Shown piece after piece: positions 32,731-36,299 of a stretch of 36,299 nucleotides of DNA. Origin of the DNA: an uncultured Clostridia bacterium (GTDB taxonomy: Bacteria > Bacillota > Clostridia > Peptostreptococcales > Anaerovoracaceae); contig CALXBQ010000045.1 of NCBI GenBank assembly GCA_944386595.1, forward strand, positions 1 through 36,299. The letters are read 5' to 3'. The position numbers and the translations under genes were made by a program. The notes under the pieces were generated by a model, which saw nothing but the letters and a program-made list of their open reading frames with translations, searched no databases and had not been told where the DNA came from. How positions within the stretch are numbered: position 1 is the first letter of the stretch; each line of letters begins with the position of its first letter.

Positions 32731-35358
32731 ATGGACAAGTTTGTTTACTCGTTTAATGAGGGCTCCAAAGACATGAGGAGCCTGCTTGGAGGTAAGGGAG
32801 CTAATCTTGCAGAAATGACGAAGATCGGACTTCCCGTACCTTTCGGATTTACCGTAACCACCGAAGCCTGCACCAGGTACTACGAGGAAGGCGGACAGAT
32901 TGCGGACGGCATTAAAGATGAGATTTATGAGAAGCTTGCAGAACTTGAAAACGTAACGGGAAAGAAGTTCGGCGACCTTGAAAATCCGCTGCTCGTATCC
33001 GTTCGTTCCGGCGCGGTATTCTCCATGCCGGGAATGATGGACACAATCCTCAACCTGGGACTTAACGACAATACGGTAGAAAGTCTGGCTAAGCTTACCG
33101 AGAACGACAGATTCGCATACGACAGCTATCGCAGATTCATTCAGATGTTCGGCGACGTCGTTATGGAAATTCCTAAGACGGAATTCGACAAAATATTCGA
33201 CGGAGTAAAAGAAAAGGCAGGAGCAAAATACGATGTAGAGCTTACCACCGATAACCTTAAGGAAATCATCGTGGGCTACAAGGCTCTCGTTAAGAAATTC
33301 ATGGGAAGAGACTTCCCTCAGGAGCCGGCGGAACAGCTTATGGAGGCCGTAAAGGCAGTATTCAGATCCTGGAACAACGACAGAGCGATCCTCTACAGAA
33401 AGCTGAACCACATTCCTGACTCCCTGGGAACGGCAGTTAACGTTCAGTCCATGGTATTCGGAAACATGGGAGATACCTCCGGTACGGGCGTAGCCTTCAC
33501 CAGAAGCCCTGTTAACGGTGAGAATCGCATCTTCGGCGAGTTCCTCGTAAACGCCCAGGGCGAAGACGTAGTTGCCGGTATCAGAACTCCTAAGCCTATA
33601 GCAGAGATGGAGGAATCCTTCCCTGAGGTATATAAGGACTTCACCAGAATCGCGGACGTTCTGGAAAAGCACTATCACGACATGCAGGATATGGAGTTTA
33701 CCGTAGAGAGAAACAAGCTCTACATGCTCCAGACCAGGTCCGGAAAGCGTACCGCCGCCGCAGCCGTAAAGATTGCGGTAGACATGGTGGAAGAAGGACT
33801 TATCGACAGAGAAACGGCCGTAATGCGCGTTGACCCTGAGCAGATAGACCAGCTTCTGCACCCTAACTTTGACGAGGCGGCAGAAAAGGCCGCCCAGTGC
33901 ATCACCAAGGGACTTCCGGCTTCTCCGGGAGCTGCATGCGGAAGAATCTACTTCACCGCAGCGGAGGCTGAAAAAGCCGTTGCAGACGGAAACAAGGCCG
34001 TGCTGGTAAGACAGGAAACATCTCCTGAGGACCTTGCCGGTATGGTTGCCGCAGAAGGCATCATGACTGCAAGAGGCGGAATGACCTCCCATGCCGCGGT
34101 AGTTGCAAGAGGAATGGGCAAGTGCTGCGTTGCAGGCTGCTCCGAGGTTATAGTTGACGAAGAGAACAAGGTTATGAAGGTAGGCGACCTTACCTTCGGC
34201 GAAGGCGACTATATCTCCTTAAACGGAACTACAGGAAGCGTATACGCGGGAATGATAAAGACCGTTGACCCTGAATTCTCCGGAGATTTCGGAACCATCA
34301 TGAGCTGGGCTGACGGAATCAGAACCATGAAGGTGAGAACCAATGCCGACAACCCGAGAGACGCGGCTCAGGCCGTTGCATTCGGCGCGGAAGGCATAGG
34401 ACTTTGCCGTACGGAGCACATGTTCTTCGAGGAGGAGAGAATTCCTGCGATCAGAAGAATGATAGTTGCCGATAACGAAGAGGAAAGAAGAGCAGCCCTT
34501 GCAGACCTTCTCCCTTATCAGAAGGGCGACTTCAAGGGAATATACGAGGTAATGGAAGACAGACCTGTAACCATCAGACTTCTGGATCCGCCTCTCCATG
34601 AGTTCCTCCCTAAGACCGAAGAGGAGATAAAGCAGCTTTCCGATATTTCCGGTGTATCCGTAGAGAAGATAAAGAAGACCGTTACGGAGCTTCACGAGTT
34701 CAACCCTATGCTGGGTCACAGAGGCTGCCGTCTTGCGGTAACATATCCTGAAATCGCAGAAATGCAGACCAGAGCCATCATGGAAGCGGCCATCGAAGTA
34801 AAGGTCGAGAAGGGCTTTGACATCGTACCTGAAATCATGATTCCGCTGGTAGGAATGAAGGACGAGCTGAAGTACGTAAAGGAAATCGTAGTTGCTACAG
34901 CAGAGGCCTGCAAGAAGGAAAAGAATTCTGACATCAAGTACATGGTAGGAACCATGGTTGAGATTCCGAGAGCAGCCCTCACTGCGGACGAGATTGCAGA
35001 GGAAGCTGAATTCTTCTCCTTCGGAACCAACGACCTCACCCAGATGACTTTTGGCTTCTCCAGAGACGACACAGGAAAGCTCATCAAGGAGTACATGGAC
35101 AAGGGTATCATGAAGGACGACATCTTCCAGTCCATCGACCAGACCGGCGTAGGCAAGCTGGTTAAGATGGCCTCCGACCTGGGACGCTCCACCAGACCTA
35201 ACATCAAGCTGGGAATCTGCGGAGAGCACGGCGGAGATCCTCGAAGCATCGACTTCTGCCAGAGAGTGGGACTCAACTACGTATCCTGCTCACCGTTCAG
35301 AGTACCTGTAGCGAGAATTGCGGCCGCCCACGCAGCCATCAGCGCAAAAGAGAAATAA
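32731..35358 (+). CDS. ppdK: Pyruvate, phosphate dikinase
   Basis: Interconverts pyruvate, ATP and phosphate with PEP, AMP and pyrophosphate; in fermentative anaerobes it often works in glycolysis. At 875 aa it is nearly the same length as the Clostridium symbiosum enzyme. The phosphocarrier His454 lies in GGMTSHAAVVARG and the catalytic Cys830 in GICGEHGGDP; both are one residue away from the C. symbiosum numbering (455 and 831). The ATP-grasp N-terminal domain (GGKGANLAEMTKIGLPVPFGFTV) and the PEP/pyruvate barrel (RTEHMFF, SFGTNDLTQMTFG) are complete. AAAGGAG lies 12 bp before the ATG. No PPDK regulatory protein gene (ppsR-like) is adjacent. A GC-rich terminator follows at 35371-35402. Confidence 0.97.
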   Translation: MDKFVYSFNEGSKDMRSLLGGKGANLAEMTKIGLPVPFGFTVTTEACTRYYEEGGQIADGIKDEIYEKLAELENVTGKKFGDLENPLLVSVRSGAVFSMPGMMDTILNLGLNDNTVESLAKLTENDRFAYDSYRRFIQMFGDVVMEIPKTEFDKIFDGVKEKAGAKYDVELTTDNLKEIIVGYKALVKKFMGRDFPQEPAEQLMEAVKAVFRSWNNDRAILYRKLNHIPDSLGTAVNVQSMVFGNMGDTSGTGVAFTRSPVNGENRIFGEFLVNAQGEDVVAGIRTPKPIAEMEESFPEVYKDFTRIADVLEKHYHDMQDMEFTVERNKLYMLQTRSGKRTAAAAVKIAVDMVEEGLIDRETAVMRVDPEQIDQLLHPNFDEAAEKAAQCITKGLPASPGAACGRIYFTAAEAEKAVADGNKAVLVRQETSPEDLAGMVAAEGIMTARGGMTSHAAVVARGMGKCCVAGCSEVIVDEENKVMKVGDLTFGEGDYISLNGTTGSVYAGMIKTVDPEFSGDFGTIMSWADGIRTMKVRTNADNPRDAAQAVAFGAEGIGLCRTEHMFFEEERIPAIRRMIVADNEEERRAALADLLPYQKGDFKGIYEVMEDRPVTIRLLDPPLHEFLPKTEEEIKQLSDISGVSVEKIKKTVTELHEFNPMLGHRGCRLAVTYPEIAEMQTRAIMEAAIEVKVEKGFDIVPEIMIPLVGMKDELKYVKEIVVATAEACKKEKNSDIKYMVGTMVEIPRAALTADEIAEEAEFFSFGTNDLTQMTFGFSRDDTGKLIKEYMDKGIMKDDIFQSIDQTGVGKLVKMASDLGRSTRPNIKLGICGEHGGDPRSIDFCQRVGLNYVSCSPFRVPVARIAAAHAAISAKEK

Positions 35359-35370
35359 AAATGGTTTATT

Positions 35371-35402
35371 GACGGGAGGGACGCCGCGGCGCCCCTCTCG
35401 TC
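35371..35402 (+). terminator. Probable terminator after ppdK
   Basis: GACGGGAGGGACGCCG pairs with CGGCGCCCCTCTCGTC (one G-U and one mismatch). The following TGTTCGTATC is only partly T-rich, so its strength is uncertain. Confidence 0.6.
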
Positions 35403-35737
35403 TGTTCGTATCGGCCGCCTCCCGGCGATAGTTCACGACTCACTGGGCGCCAGGATTTCGCGTAAAATCAAATTTCTATTTGAAACCTCAAATTATGTAG
35501 GTGGTTATACCACCTCATAGGGATTTAATAAAGACCTCCGAAACCGTTGAAAATAAAGGATTTTTCGCACTCTGCTCGTCTTATCCCTTTATACGATTTC
35601 ACGCCGTTTTACCCTTGTTCCGAGAAGTTATAAGGGCAAAAGCAAGGGCAGGAAAAACTGATAACACGATAAACACAAGTGTGGCAATCGGGAAACTGTG
35701 ATGTATGTGCGAATATATGATTTTGGAGGATTATAAA
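35403..35737. other. Gene-free junction between core chromosome and a transposon-type region
   Basis: No gene is supported here. From about 35460 the DNA turns AT-rich. A strong inverted repeat lies at 35495-35518: ATG(T)AGGTGGT pairs with ACCACCTCAT around TAT, with one bulge. Two direct copies of AAGGGCA occur at about 35633-35639 and 35645-35651. The host/element boundary must lie in or near this interval, but the exact site needs the other end of the element. Confidence 0.5.
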
Positions 35738-36118
35738 ATGGAACAGTACATCTATAACGAGCAAAACGGTCTTTGGTATGAGCTGCGGTGCGATTATTAT
35801 ATCCCCTGCTTGAAATTACCCACCCAAAAAGAAGAACGGCACATCGGCGTATGGGGACAGAGGCATTTGCGGTATATCCGTGAGCATAAAAAGGCTCTTT
35901 ATACCAGCCTTTTAACAAGTGGCAAGCTGCAATCCTACCTTGCCGATGTTGAAGAACAGGCGCAGGAGCTGTTCGACCGGCTTATGAAGCAGCTGGCAGA
36001 ACTTGAAGGCATTACCGAAACACTGAAAGCCGGTAATCAGATGGAGTGGGTACACAGAATGAATGCCCTACGGTCGGCGGTTACGGAAACCGTTAACGCC
36101 GAGGTGATCTTCGTATGA
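35738..36118 (+). CDS. tnpV: Transposon-encoded protein TnpV
   Basis: A 126-aa protein matching the TnpV family carried by mobilizable and conjugative transposons of Clostridia. The start MEQYIYNEQNGLWYELRCDY, the GVWGQRHLRYIREHKKALYTSLL core (about 50-72) and the helical YLADVEEQAQELFDRLMKQ stretch are characteristic. Its molecular role is poorly known. The ATG at 35738 follows GGAGGATTATAAA; a longer in-frame start at 35705 lacks a ribosome binding site. Its codon choice (CGG, CAG, CTG) and base composition differ from the AGA-rich genes to the left, consistent with transfer. It overlaps the next small gene by 4 bp (ATGA). Confidence 0.85.
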   Translation: MEQYIYNEQNGLWYELRCDYYIPCLKLPTQKEERHIGVWGQRHLRYIREHKKALYTSLLTSGKLQSYLADVEEQAQELFDRLMKQLAELEGITETLKAGNQMEWVHRMNALRSAVTETVNAEVIFV

Positions 36119-36261
36119 AAAAGCGAAAGTATAGCTTTTACCTCACAGCAGAGGAACGGCGGTATATCTTCAACGCTCCGCTTGTCTGCCGCAATAAGCT
36201 GCCGACGCAGGAAAGATATACAGACCTTGTGGACGAGGTCATGATAAAGCTGCAAAAATGA
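36115..36261 (+). CDS. Small transposon-associated protein, unknown function
   Basis: A 48-aa protein starting MKKRKYSFYLTAEERRYIF and ending DLVDEVMIKLQK. The ATG overlaps the tnpV stop (ATGA), which indicates coupled translation. A basic beta-strand-like start followed by a helix is typical of small proteins found next to tnpV or relaxase genes in clostridial integrative elements, and could be a ribbon-helix-helix type regulator (weak inference). Too short for a confident family assignment. Confidence 0.6.
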   Translation: MKKRKYSFYLTAEERRYIFNAPLVCRNKLPTQERYTDLVDEVMIKLQK

Positions 36262-36299
36262 GCCTGTAACGCTTTTAAACGCAAAATTGAGGGGCAAGG

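Larger units (their letters stand above)
35450..36299. mobile_element. Left edge of an integrated TnpV-type mobile element
   Basis: The change in composition, the tnpV pair and the lack of any chromosomal-type gene after ppdK suggest an integrative or mobilizable element that extends past the right end. No integrase, recombinase or relaxase is within the window. The boundary given is approximate. Confidence 0.6.

Noticed and set aside
35501-35701. 66-codon plus-strand open frame before tnpV
   Set aside because: No ribosome binding site, begins inside a palindrome, and has no recognisable domain. Treated as non-coding junction DNA.
1-36299. CRISPR array, rRNA operon, prophage genes
   Set aside because: No regularly spaced repeats, rRNA sequence or phage structural genes were seen on either strand.

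Overview
The window comes from a low-to-mid GC Gram-positive anaerobe of the Clostridia. Evidence for this includes strong AGGAGG-type ribosome binding sites, many TTGACA/TATAAT-like promoters with 16-18 bp spacers, a T-box ahead of ileS, the order tig-clpP-clpX-lon-engB, and the run phoH-ybeY-cdd-era-recO-glyQS-ppdK. PPDK and a PduL-type phosphotransacylase suggest fermentative metabolism. The species cannot be named from sequence alone; the gene order suggests a relative of the Eubacterium/Mogibacterium group (inference). Most of the window is ordinary chromosomal core. Accessory DNA lies at both ends.

Left edge (1-203): the 3' end of a group II intron (last 17 codons of its reverse transcriptase plus domains V and VI) lies 2 bp from the encoded CCA end of a tRNA-Glu(CTC) gene on the minus strand. 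thrC follows, and its promoter overlaps the tRNA promoter back to back. Next come rpsO, with its own promoter and a structured leader, and pnp. A shared bidirectional terminator separates pnp from a minus-strand gene for a degenerate PD-(D/E)XK-like protein. A small minus-strand membrane protein gene is divergent from the next operon.

5.8-9.6 kb: an amidohydrolase - permease - amidohydrolase operon. Its layout recalls abgA-abgB-abgT, but the permease does not look like AbgT.

9.7-17.1 kb: a T-box riboswitch (specifier ATC, Ile) controls ileS and the downstream rlmN. The IleRS is a long type 2 enzyme whose class I signature reads GIHH instead of HIGH, a rearrangement linked to very high mupirocin resistance. 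Then come a small P-loop protein of unknown role, a non-coding stretch with nested inverted repeats, and an MBL hydrolase - Cof phosphatase - CYTH protein operon.

17.2-24.9 kb: protein quality control (tig, clpP, clpX, lon) with engB, then hpt and pduL. 24.9-27.0 kb: a four-helix membrane protein weakly resembling the Lit/DUF1461 family, a DJ-1 family protein and a PHP phosphoesterase. 27.0-35.4 kb: a tightly packed run of phoH (TTG start), ybeY, cdd, era, recO, a DUF4342-like gene, glyQS and ppdK, dealing with RNA and ribosome maturation, repair and central carbon metabolism.

Right edge (about 35.45 kb onward): base and codon usage change and transposon-type genes appear (tnpV and a small overlapping gene). 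This marks the edge of an integrated or mobilizable element that continues beyond the window. No CRISPR array, rRNA or complete transposase gene was found.
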